DNA of 64,000 bases from NCBI GenBank assembly GCA_016124805.1, contig WGND01000001.1, positions 310,001-374,000 on the forward strand, in the 5' to 3' direction. This document shows positions 27,906 to 36,505 of this stretch, in pieces. Position 1 is the stretch's first letter. Every line of letters starts with the position of its first letter. The notes beneath the pieces were generated by a model. It was given only the letters and a program-made list of their open reading frames with translations, did no database searches and had not been told where the DNA came from. Source of the stretch: Hyphomicrobiales bacterium. Lineage in GTDB: Bacteria > Pseudomonadota > Alphaproteobacteria > Parvibaculales > Parvibaculaceae. Position numbers and translations under genes: made by a program.

Positions 27906-28817
27906 ATGTCGGAGAAGAAAATGCCCGCCAGCGCCGCCCGTCCCCGCCGCAGTGTCCTTTATATGCCCGGCTCCAATTCGCGCGCGCTGGAAAAGGCGCG
28001 TGATATTCCCGCCGACTCGCTCATTCTTGATCTCGAAGATGCCGTGGCGCCGGATGCCAAGGCAGAAGCACGCCAGCAGGTCTGTGATGCGGTGAAGGCG
28101 GGTGGCTATGGTCGCCGGGAAATCGTGATCCGCGCCAATGGCCTCGACACGCCCTGGGGGCTGGATGACCTCAAGGCGGCGGTGGCGGCCGGGCCTGACG
28201 CCATTCTCGTGCCGAAAATCAATACGCCTGCCGATGTTGACCGGGCTGAAGCGGCCATGAAGCAAGCCGGTGCCGATGCTTCCATCGCGCTCTGGTGCAT
28301 GATCGAGACGCCGCTGGCGCTGCTCAACATCCAGGCGATTGCGGCCAAGGCCATAGCACCGGATGCCCGCATGACGGTCTGGGTGATGGGCACGAATGAC
28401 ATTGCCAAGGAGCTGCGCTGCGCCCATACGCCCGAGCGCCTGCCCATGATGACATCGCTCGGCCTGTCGCTGCTGGCCGCGCGCGCCTATGGCATCGTCA
28501 TTCTCGACGGCGTCTATAATGACATCAAGGAAGAGGCCGGGTTTGCCGCCATGTGCGAGCAGGGTCGCGATCTGGGTTTTGATGGCAAGACGCTGATCCA
28601 TCCCTCGCAGGTGGGCCCCTGCAACATGATCTTCTCGCCCGATGCGGAGACGGTTGCCTTTGCGCGCAAGACCATCGAGGCCTTCGCGCTGCCCGAGAAC
28701 AAGGGCAAAGGCGTGCTCAAGGTGGAAGGCCGCATGGTCGAAATCCTCCATGCGGAAATTGCCGAGCGTACGGTGGCGATTGCCGATGCGATCGAGGAGA
28801 TGGCCAAAAGCGCCTAG
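27906..28817 (+). CDS. HpcH/HpaI (CitE-like) CoA-ester lyase
   Basis: A 303-residue TIM-barrel protein of the citrate-lyase beta/malyl-CoA lyase family. Motifs: RRSVLYMPGSNSRALEKARD, DSLILDLEDAVAPDAK (metal Asp/Glu), ILVPKINTPADV, MIETPLALLN, VMGTNDIAKELR, and HPSQVGPCNMIFSP. Nearby mesaconyl-CoA hydratase suggests a (methyl)malyl-CoA lyase or malyl-CoA thioesterase role in the ethylmalonyl-CoA pathway, but it is not a close match to what I recall of Rhodobacter Mcl1, so no symbol is given. I chose the ATG at 27906 (GAGAG upstream) over an in-frame start at 27819. It overlaps the convergent TfoX gene by 4 bp. Confidence 0.85.
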   Translation: MSEKKMPASAARPRRSVLYMPGSNSRALEKARDIPADSLILDLEDAVAPDAKAEARQQVCDAVKAGGYGRREIVIRANGLDTPWGLDDLKAAVAAGPDAILVPKINTPADVDRAEAAMKQAGADASIALWCMIETPLALLNIQAIAAKAIAPDARMTVWVMGTNDIAKELRCAHTPERLPMMTSLGLSLLAARAYGIVILDGVYNDIKEEAGFAAMCEQGRDLGFDGKTLIHPSQVGPCNMIFSPDAETVAFARKTIEAFALPENKGKGVLKVEGRMVEILHAEIAERTVAIADAIEEMAKSA

Positions 28818-29194
28818 TCAGGCGCTTCCATCTTCCTTCGGGCGGCAGCTGCGGCCTTGGATGAATGCTTGTCGGGGGCGAGCGCGGCATCGGTCGCCTT
28901 GCGCGCCCATCTCAACAGGCTGTCTTCGTCATCCATGATCTCATCGGGGACGGTGTAATATTTATGGATTTCAATCTCGCGATCGCCCTTGCTGTAGGTG
29001 AAGGGGCGGCAGCCGGCTTCCATATAGTCGGTGCGGGTCTTTTCGTTGACGGCGAAATAGAGGGCGTCCTCCGTCATCATGGCAAATTGCAGGCCGCGCC
29101 ATTTCAGGGTTTTCAGGCCAAAGAGACGGCCTTTCGAAATTTCGCCCAAGGGTGATAAGACATCACAGAGATAATCACTAAACTCATCTCCCAT
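28814..29194 (-). CDS. TfoX/Sxy N-terminal-domain protein
   Basis: A 126-residue protein with the TfoX_N pattern: LSPLGEISKGRLFG, RGLQFAMMTEDALYFAVNE and AGCRPFTYSKGDREIEIHKYY, then a basic tail. It lacks the C-terminal TfoX domain, so it is not a full Sxy competence regulator; the function of such stand-alone domains is unknown. AAAGGAA precedes the ATG at 29194, which is better than the upstream in-frame ATG at 29275. It sits between the lyase and the hydratase on the opposite strand, 55 bp from the hydratase start. Confidence 0.85.
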   Translation of the reverse strand: MGDEFSDYLCDVLSPLGEISKGRLFGLKTLKWRGLQFAMMTEDALYFAVNEKTRTDYMEAGCRPFTYSKGDREIEIHKYYTVPDEIMDDEDSLLRWARKATDAALAPDKHSSKAAAAARRKMEAPD

Positions 29195-29249
29195 ATGACA
29201 TTCCTTTCGGTCTCCCTCGCCGGGGCCCATGCAGACAGAGGCTTGCAGC

Positions 29250-30302
29250 ATGACCAGCAAAACCAATGCGGGCAATTATTTTGAGGACTTCAAGGTCGGT
29301 CAGGTGCTGAACCACGCGACGCCGCGGACGGTGACGCAGGGCGACAGGGCGCTCTATCAGGCGCTTTTCGGCTCGCGTTTTTCGCTGCAGTCCTCAGATG
29401 AGGCGGCGCGGGCGGCAGGTTATGCGCAGTCGCCCATTGACGACATGCTGGCCTTTCATGTCGTGTTCGGCAAGACGGTGCCCGATGTCTCGCTCAATGC
29501 GGTGGCCAATCTCGGCTATGCCGATTGTCATTTCATGAAACCCGTTTTTCCCGGCGATACGATTTCTACCAGCTCGAAGGTGATCGGGCTCAAGGAAAAC
29601 TCCAATGGCGAGACCGGCGTCGTCTATGTGCGCTCCAATGGTCGCAACCAGCGTGGCGAGACGGTGATTGACTATGTGCGCTGGGTCATGGTGCGCAAGC
29701 GCGACAAGGCCGCGCCCGCACCGGAGGCGGATGTGCCGCACCTGCCCGAGAGCGTGGCACCGGAGCATTTCCATTTTCATGAGGGCGTCAATTTCAAGGG
29801 GTTTGACCTGACCGCCTCGGGCAGCCCGCATCTCTGGGACGATTATGAGATCGGCGAAAAGATCGATCATGTGGATGGCAGCACCATTGAGGAAGCCGAG
29901 CACATGATGGCGACGCGCCTTTACCAGAATACAGCCAAGGTGCATTTCAATCAGTATACGGAAGGAAAGGGCCGCTTTGGCCGTCGCTTGATCTATGGTG
30001 GTCATGTGATTTCGCTCGCCCGCGCGCTCTCTTTCAACGGGCTTGGCAATGCCGTGCTGGTGGCCGCCATCAATGGGGGGCGCCATGTGGCCCCCTGCTT
30101 TGCCGGTGATACGGTTTTTGCCTGGAGCAAGGTCCTCGACAAGGCGGCGATTGCCGGTCGCGAGGATCTGGCGGCGCTTCGGCTGCGCACCTATGCGACC
30201 AAGGATCGGCCCTGCCATGATTTTCCCGGCGCGCTTGAAAAGGGCTATGACGAGGGCGTCATTCTCGATTTTGACTATTGGGTTCTGATGCCGCGTCGCT
30301 AG
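29250..30302 (+). CDS. mch: Mesaconyl-CoA hydratase (beta-methylmalyl-CoA dehydratase)
   Basis: Hydrates mesaconyl-C1-CoA to beta-methylmalyl-CoA in the ethylmalonyl-CoA pathway of acetyl-CoA assimilation. The 350-residue double hot-dog (MaoC-like) protein shows NYFEDFKVGQVLNHATPRTV, HVVFGKTVPDVSLNAVANLG, EKIDHVDGSTIEEAEHMMAT, RRLIYGGHVISLARALSFNG, CFAGDTVFAWSKVLDKA and RPCHDFP. These agree closely, from memory, with characterised alphaproteobacterial Mch, including the DFDYWVLMPRR end. I chose the ATG at 29250; 29229 is in frame with no better ribosome site. Confidence 0.92.
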   Translation: MTSKTNAGNYFEDFKVGQVLNHATPRTVTQGDRALYQALFGSRFSLQSSDEAARAAGYAQSPIDDMLAFHVVFGKTVPDVSLNAVANLGYADCHFMKPVFPGDTISTSSKVIGLKENSNGETGVVYVRSNGRNQRGETVIDYVRWVMVRKRDKAAPAPEADVPHLPESVAPEHFHFHEGVNFKGFDLTASGSPHLWDDYEIGEKIDHVDGSTIEEAEHMMATRLYQNTAKVHFNQYTEGKGRFGRRLIYGGHVISLARALSFNGLGNAVLVAAINGGRHVAPCFAGDTVFAWSKVLDKAAIAGREDLAALRLRTYATKDRPCHDFPGALEKGYDEGVILDFDYWVLMPRR

Positions 30303-30362
30303 GAATGCTTCTGGCCGTAACGTCCCTGCCAGTTGATATTCATTCGCAACAAAGGGGCCAAG

Positions 30363-30390
30363 TTGCCGTGTGGGCACAGTGCCCTATTTG
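30363..30390 (+). promoter_or_regulatory. Possible sdhC promoter
   Basis: TTGCCG (30363-30368), 16-bp spacer and TATTTG (30385-30390), about 107 bp before sdhC. Both boxes match only partly. It lies in the 194-bp gap before the operon, where a promoter is needed. Confidence 0.3.
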
Positions 30391-30496
30391 ATATCCCGGA
30401 CGGGTGGTGATGGGCATTTGCCTTCCGTCCTGCCAAGCGATAAACAACGACTAGACGAAATTCCTTCCACTGCTTGTTCAAGCCGGGGTTCCAGAA

Positions 30497-30901
30497 ATGG
30501 CTGATACCCAACAGGCCGCCAGGCCTTTATCGCCTCATCTTCAGATCTATCGCCGCACTCTGACGATGATGCTGTCCATTATCCATCGCATCACGGGTGT
30601 GGGGCTCTATATGGGCACCGTCCTGCTGGCGGCATGGCTGATTGCGCTGGCCATGGGCCCGGATGCCTATGACAGCTTCATGGGGCTGGCAGGCAGCCTG
30701 ATCGGCCGTCTCATCATGTTCGGTTACACCTGGGCGCTGATCCACCACATGTTCGGCGGCATTCGCCATTTCATCTGGGATACGGGTCGCGGATTCAGCC
30801 TTGGACTGGTCGAAGTGATGGCGTGGATCCATGTAATTGCCTCGATCACCCTGACGGTTCTGGTCTGGGTGGCGGGCTATATGATGCTGGGGGCCATGTG
30901 A
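30497..30901 (+). CDS. sdhC: Succinate dehydrogenase cytochrome b556 subunit SdhC
   Basis: Membrane anchor subunit binding heme b and ubiquinone in complex II. The 134-residue product has RPLSPHLQIYRRTLTMMLSI, SIIHRITGVGLYMG and three hydrophobic helices; the heme-ligand His lies in WALIHHMFGGIRHFIWD. First gene of sdhCDAB; its TGA shares a base with sdhD. Confidence 0.96.
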   Translation: MADTQQAARPLSPHLQIYRRTLTMMLSIIHRITGVGLYMGTVLLAAWLIALAMGPDAYDSFMGLAGSLIGRLIMFGYTWALIHHMFGGIRHFIWDTGRGFSLGLVEVMAWIHVIASITLTVLVWVAGYMMLGAM

Positions 30902-31284
30902 TGTCAGAAATGCGTACGCCTTTGAGCCGGGTTCACGGTCTGGGCTCTGCCAAATCCGGGTCCGGGCACTTCATCGCCCAGCGCATGACGGCGCTGGCCC
31001 TTGTGCCGCTGGCGATCTTCCTGCTGGCGTCGCTCGTCGCCGTGACGGGTGCGGACTGGCAGACGGCGCATGATTATGTCGCCAACCCACTGAGCGCCAT
31101 TCTGCTGCTGCTCTTTATCGGCGTTGGCATTGTGCATATGCGTCTGGGTATGCAGGTGGTGATTGAGGACTATGTCCATGGTCACGGGCTCAAGATTCTG
31201 GCGCTGGTTGCCAATTCTTTCTTTGCTGTACTGGTCGGTCTGACCTGCATCTATGCAGTGCTCAAGATCGGTTTTGGTTCCTGA
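30901..31284 (+). CDS. sdhD: Succinate dehydrogenase membrane anchor subunit SdhD
   Basis: Second membrane anchor of complex II. The 127-residue product has RTPLSRVHGLGSAKSGSGHF, the quinone-site RMTALALVPL, and three helices; HMRLGMQVVIEDYVHG carries the heme-ligand His and the conserved DYVH. It starts on the last base of sdhC and ends 21 bp before sdhA. Confidence 0.95.
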   Translation: MSEMRTPLSRVHGLGSAKSGSGHFIAQRMTALALVPLAIFLLASLVAVTGADWQTAHDYVANPLSAILLLLFIGVGIVHMRLGMQVVIEDYVHGHGLKILALVANSFFAVLVGLTCIYAVLKIGFGS

Positions 31285-31305
31285 TTCAATTACGAGAGCG
31301 GTTCA

Positions 31306-33102
31306 ATGACTGCGTCAAAAGCATATAGCTTCAATGATCACACCTATGATGTGGTCGTCATTGGTGCCGGTGGCGCCGGCCTTCGCGCGACGCTGGGTTG
31401 TGTTGAAAAGGGCCTGAAAACGGCCTGCATCACCAAGGTGTTTCCGACGCGCAGCCACACGGTTGCCGCACAGGGCGGCATTTCCGCCTCGCTCGGCAAT
31501 ATGGGTCAGGATGACTGGCGCTGGCACATGTATGACACCGTGAAGGGGTCTGACTGGCTGGGCGATCAGGACGCGATTGAATATCTCTGCCGCCATGCGC
31601 CCGAAGCCGTTTACGAGCTTGAGCATTTCGGCGTGCCTTTCAGCCGCACCGAGGAAGGCAAGATCTATCAGCGTCCCTTCGGCGGCATGACCACGAATTT
31701 CGGTGAAGGCATCGCCCAGCGCACCTGCGCGGCGGCTGACCGCACCGGCCATGCCATCCTGCATACGCTTTACGGCCAGTCGGTGCGCCGCCAGGCTGAA
31801 TTCTATATCGAATATTTTGCCATCGACCTCATCATGGATGAGGAAGGGGCCTGCCGTGGCGTCGTCGCCATGGATATGGCAACGGGCGAAATGCACCGTT
31901 TTTCGGCCTCGCTCGTCATTCTGGCGACGGGTGGCTATGGCCGCGCCTATTTCTCCGCTACCTCGGCTCATACCTGCACGGGCGATGGCAATGCCATGGT
32001 GCTGCGCGCGGGCCTACCGCTGCAGGACATGGAATTTGTGCAGTTCCATCCCACGGGCATTTATGGCGCGGGCTGCCTCATCACGGAGGGTGCGCGCGGC
32101 GAAGGCGGCTATCTGACCAATTCACAGGGTGAACGCTTCATGGAGCGCTATGCGCCCAGCGCCAAGGATCTGGCTTCGCGTGACGTTGTTTCGCGCGCCA
32201 TGACGGTGGAGATCAAGGAAGGTCGCGGCGTCGGCACCGACAAGGACCATATCTTCCTGCATCTTGATCACCTCGATCCCAAGGTGCTGCATGAGCGCCT
32301 GCCGGGCATTTCGGAATCGGCGCGTATTTTCGCCGGTGTCGATGTGACCAAGGAACCGATCCCCGTGCTGCCGACCGTGCATTACAACATGGGCGGTATT
32401 CCGACGAACTTCCATGGTGAAGTACTGACGCTGAAGAATGGCAATCCGGACACGGTCGTGCCCGGCCTGATGGCCATTGGTGAAGCGGCCTGCGTGTCGG
32501 TTCACGGCGCCAACCGCCTCGGGTCCAACTCGCTGATCGATCTTGTTGTGTTTGGTCGCGCCGCTGGCATTCGTGCCGCCGAGCTTGTCGAGCCCGGTGC
32601 GCGCCAGCCCGAAATGAAAAAGGATGCAGGCGACAATTCCATTGCGCGTCTGGATCACTTCCGCAACGCCAATGGCGGCACACCCACGGCCGAGCTGCGC
32701 CTCAAGATGCAGCGCGCCATGCAGGAAGATGTTGCCGTGTTCCGCACCGGCGAGACGCTGGAGCAGGGCCGCAAGCGCATTCACGATGTTGTTGGCGGCA
32801 TTGCCGACATCAAGGTGACGGACCGTTCGCTGGTCTGGAATTCCGATCTCATCGAGACGCTGGAATTCGACAATCTCATCGTGCAGGCGGTGGCCACGGT
32901 TGAAGGCGCCTGCGGGCGCGAAGAAAGCCGCGGTGCCCATGCGCGCGAAGACTTCCCGGATCGCGATGATGAAAACTGGATGAAGCACACGCTGTGCTGG
33001 GTTGACGCCAATGGCAAGCCATCGGTCGATTTCCGTCCGGTGCATGCCTATACGCTTTCCAACGACATTGAATATATCAAGCCGAAGGCGCGCGTTTACT
33101 AA
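31306..33102 (+). CDS. sdhA: Succinate dehydrogenase flavoprotein subunit SdhA
   Basis: Catalytic subunit oxidising succinate to fumarate with covalent FAD. The 598-residue product has the dinucleotide fold [16 protein letters not shown], the flavinylation His in [38 protein letters not shown] and the substrate-site [10 protein letters not shown] and [25 protein letters not shown] lies upstream of the ATG. Confidence 0.98.
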   Translation: MTASKAYSFNDHTYDVVVIGAGGAGLRATLGCVEKGLKTACITKVFPTRSHTVAAQGGISASLGNMGQDDWRWHMYDTVKGSDWLGDQDAIEYLCRHAPEAVYELEHFGVPFSRTEEGKIYQRPFGGMTTNFGEGIAQRTCAAADRTGHAILHTLYGQSVRRQAEFYIEYFAIDLIMDEEGACRGVVAMDMATGEMHRFSASLVILATGGYGRAYFSATSAHTCTGDGNAMVLRAGLPLQDMEFVQFHPTGIYGAGCLITEGARGEGGYLTNSQGERFMERYAPSAKDLASRDVVSRAMTVEIKEGRGVGTDKDHIFLHLDHLDPKVLHERLPGISESARIFAGVDVTKEPIPVLPTVHYNMGGIPTNFHGEVLTLKNGNPDTVVPGLMAIGEAACVSVHGANRLGSNSLIDLVVFGRAAGIRAAELVEPGARQPEMKKDAGDNSIARLDHFRNANGGTPTAELRLKMQRAMQEDVAVFRTGETLEQGRKRIHDVVGGIADIKVTDRSLVWNSDLIETLEFDNLIVQAVATVEGACGREESRGAHAREDFPDRDDENWMKHTLCWVDANGKPSVDFRPVHAYTLSNDIEYIKPKARVY

Positions 33103-33131
33103 CGCGTTGCTCAAGGGGTAAGGACTAGGTC

Positions 33132-33911
33132 ATGGTTCAGCTTACACTGCCGAAAAACTCGACGATCAACAAAGGCAAGACATTCAAGGCGCCCAAGGGC
33201 ACCAAGAAGGTCAAGGCGTTTCGCATCTATCGCTGGAACCCGGATGATGGTCAGAATCCGAGCATCGATACTTATGAGATCGATCTGGCCGCCTGCGGGC
33301 CGATGGTTCTTGATGCCCTGATCAAGATCAAGAACGAGATCGATCCGACACTGACCTTCCGCCGCTCCTGCCGCGAAGGCATTTGCGGGTCCTGTGCCAT
33401 GAATATTGACGGCACGAACACGCTGGCCTGCACCAAGGGCATCGACGAAGTGTCCGGGGATGTGAAGATTTATCCGCTGCCGCATATGCCGGTGGTGAAG
33501 GACCTTGTGCCGGACCTGACGAATTTCTATGCCCAGCATGCCTCCATTGAGCCCTGGCTGCAGACGAAGACGCCCGAGCCTGCCAAGGAATGGCGCCAGA
33601 GCCATGATGACCGCGCCAAGCTTGACGGCCTTTACGAGTGCATTCTCTGCGCCTGCTGCTCGACCTCCTGCCCGAGCTACTGGTGGAATGGTGACCGTTA
33701 TCTGGGCCCGGCCGCACTGCTTCAGGCCTATCGCTGGCTGATCGATTCACGCGATGAAGCCAAGGGGGAGCGTCTTGACAGTCTGGAAGACCCGTTCCGG
33801 CTCTATCGCTGCCACACCATCATGAACTGCGCCAAGACCTGCCCGAAGGGTCTCAATCCGGCCAAGGCCATTGCCGAGATCAAGAAGATGATGGTGGAGC
33901 GTCAGGCCTGA
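33132..33911 (+). CDS. sdhB: Succinate dehydrogenase iron-sulfur subunit SdhB
   Basis: Passes electrons from FAD to quinone. The 259-residue product carries the [2Fe-2S] cysteines ([18 protein letters not shown]), the [4Fe-4S] motif [16 protein letters not shown] and the [3Fe-4S] motif [26 protein letters not shown] and TAAGG lie upstream. A strong terminator follows 24 bp after the stop. Confidence 0.98.
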   Translation: MVQLTLPKNSTINKGKTFKAPKGTKKVKAFRIYRWNPDDGQNPSIDTYEIDLAACGPMVLDALIKIKNEIDPTLTFRRSCREGICGSCAMNIDGTNTLACTKGIDEVSGDVKIYPLPHMPVVKDLVPDLTNFYAQHASIEPWLQTKTPEPAKEWRQSHDDRAKLDGLYECILCACCSTSCPSYWWNGDRYLGPAALLQAYRWLIDSRDEAKGERLDSLEDPFRLYRCHTIMNCAKTCPKGLNPAKAIAEIKKMMVERQA

Positions 33912-33935
33912 GGCCTGTTTCAAACACGCATTGCG

Positions 33936-33970
33936 AAAGGCCGTCCTTAAGGGGCGGCCTTTTTTCTTTT
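33936..33970 (+). terminator. Rho-independent terminator after sdhB
   Basis: AAAGGCCGTCC pairs with GGGCGGCCTTT around a 5-nt loop (one G-U pair), running into TTTTTTCTTTT. It ends the sdhCDAB operon. Confidence 0.88.
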
Positions 33971-33990
33971 GCGGATGGGGAAATGGAAGC

Positions 33991-34027
33991 GCCCGCACCT
34001 CTAACTCTGGGGGAGGGAGGTGCGGGC
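33991..34027. other. 11-bp inverted repeat between sdhB and arsR
   Basis: GCCCGCACCTC (33991-34001) and GAGGTGCGGGC (34017-34027) form a perfect 11-bp stem with a 15-nt loop. No T-run follows on either strand, so it is not a standard terminator. It lies 110 bp before the arsR promoter. Confidence 0.6.
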
Positions 34028-34137
34028 TTGTCGTCACGATTTTGAGGGATGTGACGGCCGGGGGTGGAGCCCTCAGCAGTAGAAGAACGCGGGGGCATCC
34101 GGATTCCGGCGCCATTTGCCCGGCGTCACGCGATGGC

Positions 34138-34174
34138 TTGACGGCTGTCTATATTTCAATGATATTGGAAATAT
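34138..34174 (+). promoter_or_regulatory. arsR promoter with overlapping ArsR operator
   Basis: -35 TTGACG (34138-34143), 17-bp spacer and -10 GATATT (34161-34166). The interrupted palindrome ATATTTCAAT...TTGGAAATAT (34151-34174) covers the -10 and reaches into the ATG at 34173. Its position suits repression by ArsR. With this -10 the transcript would start about at the ATG, implying a leaderless message. Confidence 0.6.
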
Positions 34175-34508
34175 GGAATCAAAAACCGCCATACCCGTTC
34201 TCACCGCCCTGGCGCAGGAAACGCGCCTGGCCATTTTCCGCGCGCTGGTGCGGGCACATTCCGCCATTGAAGGCGAGGGTGGGCTCGGGGCAGGCGAAAT
34301 CGCCGAGATGCTCTGCGTGGCCCCGGCGACGCTCTCTTTCCATCTGAAGGAGATGGCCCATGCCGGGCTTGTGGTCTCGCGCCGCGAGGGACGCTCAATC
34401 ATTTACAAGGCCGATCTGGGTGTGATGCGGGGGTTGACGGATTTTCTGCTGGATGATTGCTGCAAGGGTGCCTGCGGGACCCTGGAAAAAGCCGATCTTT
34501 GCTGTTGA
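34173..34508 (+). CDS. arsR: ArsR-family metalloregulator
   Basis: Arsenite-responsive repressor by context. The 111-residue winged-helix protein begins ALAQETRLAIFRALV, with recognition segment LCVAPATLSFHLKEMAHAGL and wing SRREGRSIIYKA. Cysteines that could bind As(III) are at the C-terminus (DDCCKGACG and DLCC) and one in the helix (EMLCVAP), unlike the classical CxC in the E. coli protein. I chose the ATG at 34173; the in-frame ATG at 34116 would lie upstream of the promoter. arsC starts 8 bp after the stop. Confidence 0.9.
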   Translation: MESKTAIPVLTALAQETRLAIFRALVRAHSAIEGEGGLGAGEIAEMLCVAPATLSFHLKEMAHAGLVVSRREGRSIIYKADLGVMRGLTDFLLDDCCKGACGTLEKADLCC

Positions 34509-34516
34509 GGTGAAAA

Positions 34517-35023
34517 ATGAGCGCCGAGAAAACACGCTTCAATGTTCTGTTCCTGTGCACGGGCAATTCGGCCCGCTCGATCATGGGGGAAGCCTGCATG
34601 AATGCGATGCATGGCGACAAGTTTCAGGCCTATAGCGCGGGCAGCCATCCCATGGGTCGCGTGAACCCGCATGCAATTGACATTCTGCAGCATGCCAAAA
34701 TACCGACGGAGAAGCTGCGTTCCAAATCATGGGACGAGTTTGCGGAAGCCGGCGCCCCCCATATGCATTTTGTCTTTACCGTCTGCGACAATGCGGCGGG
34801 CGAGGTCTGTCCCGTCTGGCCCGGACAACCCATGAGTGCGCATTGGCCTTTCGAGGATCCGGCTGCCTTTGTCGGCAGTGAGGATGCGACCCGGAAAAAA
34901 TTCCTTGAGGTTTTTCTCCAGATCCGCCGTCGTATCGATCTGTTTGCCAATCTTCCCTTTGACCGTCTTGATCGCATGTCCCTGAAAAGGGAACTGGATG
35001 ATCTGGGCAAGGCGCGCGGCTAA
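34517..35023 (+). CDS. arsC: Arsenate reductase ArsC (LMW phosphatase type)
   Basis: Reduces arsenate to arsenite. The 168-residue protein has the phosphatase loop LFLCTGNSARSIMGE (CX5R), SAGSHPMGRVNP, the second-shell Cys in FTVCDNAAGEVCPVWPG, and DPAAFVG. This is the thioredoxin- or glutaredoxin-linked low-molecular-weight phosphatase class, not the E. coli plasmid type. It sits between arsR and the aquaporin. Confidence 0.9.
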   Translation: MSAEKTRFNVLFLCTGNSARSIMGEACMNAMHGDKFQAYSAGSHPMGRVNPHAIDILQHAKIPTEKLRSKSWDEFAEAGAPHMHFVFTVCDNAAGEVCPVWPGQPMSAHWPFEDPAAFVGSEDATRKKFLEVFLQIRRRIDLFANLPFDRLDRMSLKRELDDLGKARG

Positions 35024-35036
35024 AGGACCATTCTTC

Positions 35037-35717
35037 ATGTTGACGAAAAAGGGGCTGCGAGCGCTGGGGGCCGAGGCCGTCGGCACATTTCTGTTGCTGG
35101 CCACCGTTGTCGGCTCGGGTATCATGGGCGAGCAGCTCTCGCCCGGCAATGCGGCGGTCGCCCTGCTCGGCAATTCGATTGCGACGGGCGCCATTCTCTA
35201 TGTGCTGATTTCCTATCTGGGGCCTGTGTCAGGGGCGCATTTCAACCCGGCGGTGACGCTTGTTTTCTGCCTGCGGCGTGAGCTCCCGCTTGCGCAGGGC
35301 GCCGCCTATATTGCCATCCAGGTGCTCTTTGCCGTGCTGGGCGCAATGGCGGCGCATGCGATGTTCGATATGGATTTGATCCAGTCCTCCCTGCATCAGC
35401 GCAGCGGCGGTGGGCAATGGCTGGGCGAGGTGATTGCGACCTTCAGCCTGCTGATCACCATTCTGGGGGCTGTCCGGTTTCGCCCGCTGGAAGTGGCACC
35501 CATGGTCGCCATGGTGATTGTGGCGGGTTACTGGTTTACCTCGTCGACATCCTTTGCCAATCCGGCTGTGACGCTGGCGCGCAGTTTCACCAATACGTTT
35601 TCAGGTATCAGGCCGGACGACGTTGCCGGATTTGTTCTGGCGCAGCTGGCCGGCGCGCTGCTCGCCGCGCTGGTCGCCCATTGGCTGTGGTCTGACGAAA
35701 AACCTCTCGCACAATAA
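35037..35717 (+). CDS. Aquaporin/glycerol-facilitator family channel (AqpS-like)
   Basis: A 226-residue MIP-family channel with six membrane helices and the two half-helix motifs GAHFNPAVTLVF and TSFANPAVTLARSF. In Sinorhizobium the ars-operon aquaporin AqpS releases arsenite made by ArsC; the identical context here suggests the same. No arsB, acr3 or arsA is present. AAGGA precedes the ATG at 35037. A 10-bp hairpin lies directly after the stop. Confidence 0.9.
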   Translation: MLTKKGLRALGAEAVGTFLLLATVVGSGIMGEQLSPGNAAVALLGNSIATGAILYVLISYLGPVSGAHFNPAVTLVFCLRRELPLAQGAAYIAIQVLFAVLGAMAAHAMFDMDLIQSSLHQRSGGGQWLGEVIATFSLLITILGAVRFRPLEVAPMVAMVIVAGYWFTSSTSFANPAVTLARSFTNTFSGIRPDDVAGFVLAQLAGALLAALVAHWLWSDEKPLAQ

Positions 35718-35751
35718 ATCGGCCCGCGCTCCGGTGAGGAGGCGGGCCGAT
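35718..35751. terminator. Hairpin between convergent aquaporin and Ala/Glu-rich gene
   Basis: ATCGGCCCGC (35718-35727) pairs perfectly with GCGGGCCGAT (35742-35751). T-runs are weak on both sides, but its place between two convergent genes suits a shared terminator. Confidence 0.6.
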
Positions 35752-35784
35752 CATCATTCAGACATTGTCTGTCAGCAGAGCAGA

Positions 35785-36186
35785 TTATTCTGCAGCGGCA
35801 GGTGTACCTTCAGCAGGTGCTTCGTCGCCGGTCTTCATGTTGTCAGCGGCGTCTTCCATTGCCTTGCCGGCATCATCCGCCATGTTCGACATGGCTTCAC
35901 CAGCATCTTCGGCCGCTTCGCCAGCGGCATCAGCGGCATCAGCGGCGCTGTCCATGGCTTCGCCAGTGGCTTCGGCGGCATCTTCAACAGGTGCCATCAT
36001 GCTGTCTTCAGGCGCGGCTTCTTCGGCAGGGGCTGCAGCTTCATCAGCCGTTGCAGCGGAGTCATCCGACATTGCCGGCGTTTCCATGGCGGCTTCGTCG
36101 CCACCCTTTTTCGTCATATTGAAGCCGATCACTGCGATGACAGCGATCACGATGATGGCAATAGCTATCTTCATGAAATTCGACAT
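35785..36186 (-). CDS. Membrane-anchored Ala/Glu/Asp-rich protein, unknown function
   Basis: A 133-residue protein with one N-terminal membrane helix (IAIAIIVIAVIAVIGF, about 5-22) and a long acidic, low-complexity remainder made of AEEAA, AADAADAAGEAAEDAGEAM-like units with Met and Asp, ending TPAAAE. No Cys lipobox, so it should stay anchored as a type-II segment with the acidic part outside (inference). GAGGGAAA lies upstream of the ATG. I do not recognise a family; the 11-residue periodicity suggests an alpha-helical, LEA-like structure. Confidence 0.7.
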   Translation of the reverse strand: MSNFMKIAIAIIVIAVIAVIGFNMTKKGGDEAAMETPAMSDDSAATADEAAAPAEEAAPEDSMMAPVEDAAEATGEAMDSAADAADAAGEAAEDAGEAMSNMADDAGKAMEDAADNMKTGDEAPAEGTPAAAE

Positions 36187-36505
36187 AGTATTTCCCTCTT
36201 GGCGCATGTATGCGCCTCAATGTTTCAGACAGTCCCTGTCACAGGGTCGCGATCTGTTCAGGCCCCCCCTCCGTATCTTGCTAGAACTTTCAGGTGCCCG
36301 TGAGCGATGTTAGAGAGAATCGGGGGTACTTTGCCACCATCAAACGATGAAATTCGTAAGTTTCTTTGCGGTTTTCGTTCAAATATCCGTTTTGCGGGTG
36401 TTGATTATCTTGAGCGCAAGGTGCATTGACCTTTTCAACCCCCCTTGCGGGTTCTCTGCTGCAGGCGCTAACAATCAAAAACAACAAGAAGCAAAAGGTA
36501 GATTC
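36187..36505. other. Intergenic region between the anchored protein and mmsA
   Basis: A 319-bp divergent gap. It holds the perfect hairpin GGCGCAT-GT-ATGCGCC (36201-36216) in the presumed leader of the minus-strand gene and an AT-richer stretch (36330-36440) where the mmsA promoter should lie. I could not fix -35/-10 boxes. The upstream in-frame start at 36347 has no similarity to MmsA. Confidence 0.5.

Noticed and set aside
33991-34027. Second terminator after sdhB
   Set aside because: Strong 11-bp stem but no T-run on either strand; reported as an inverted repeat of unknown role.
35623-36303. Plus-strand frames overlapping the Ala/Glu-rich gene
   Set aside because: They are the complement of a repetitive acidic gene that has a start, ribosome site and membrane anchor on the minus strand.
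36347-36505. N-terminal extension of MmsA from the upstream in-frame ATG
   Set aside because: The added 53 residues have no family similarity and the ATG at 36506 has a ribosome site at the usual N-terminus.
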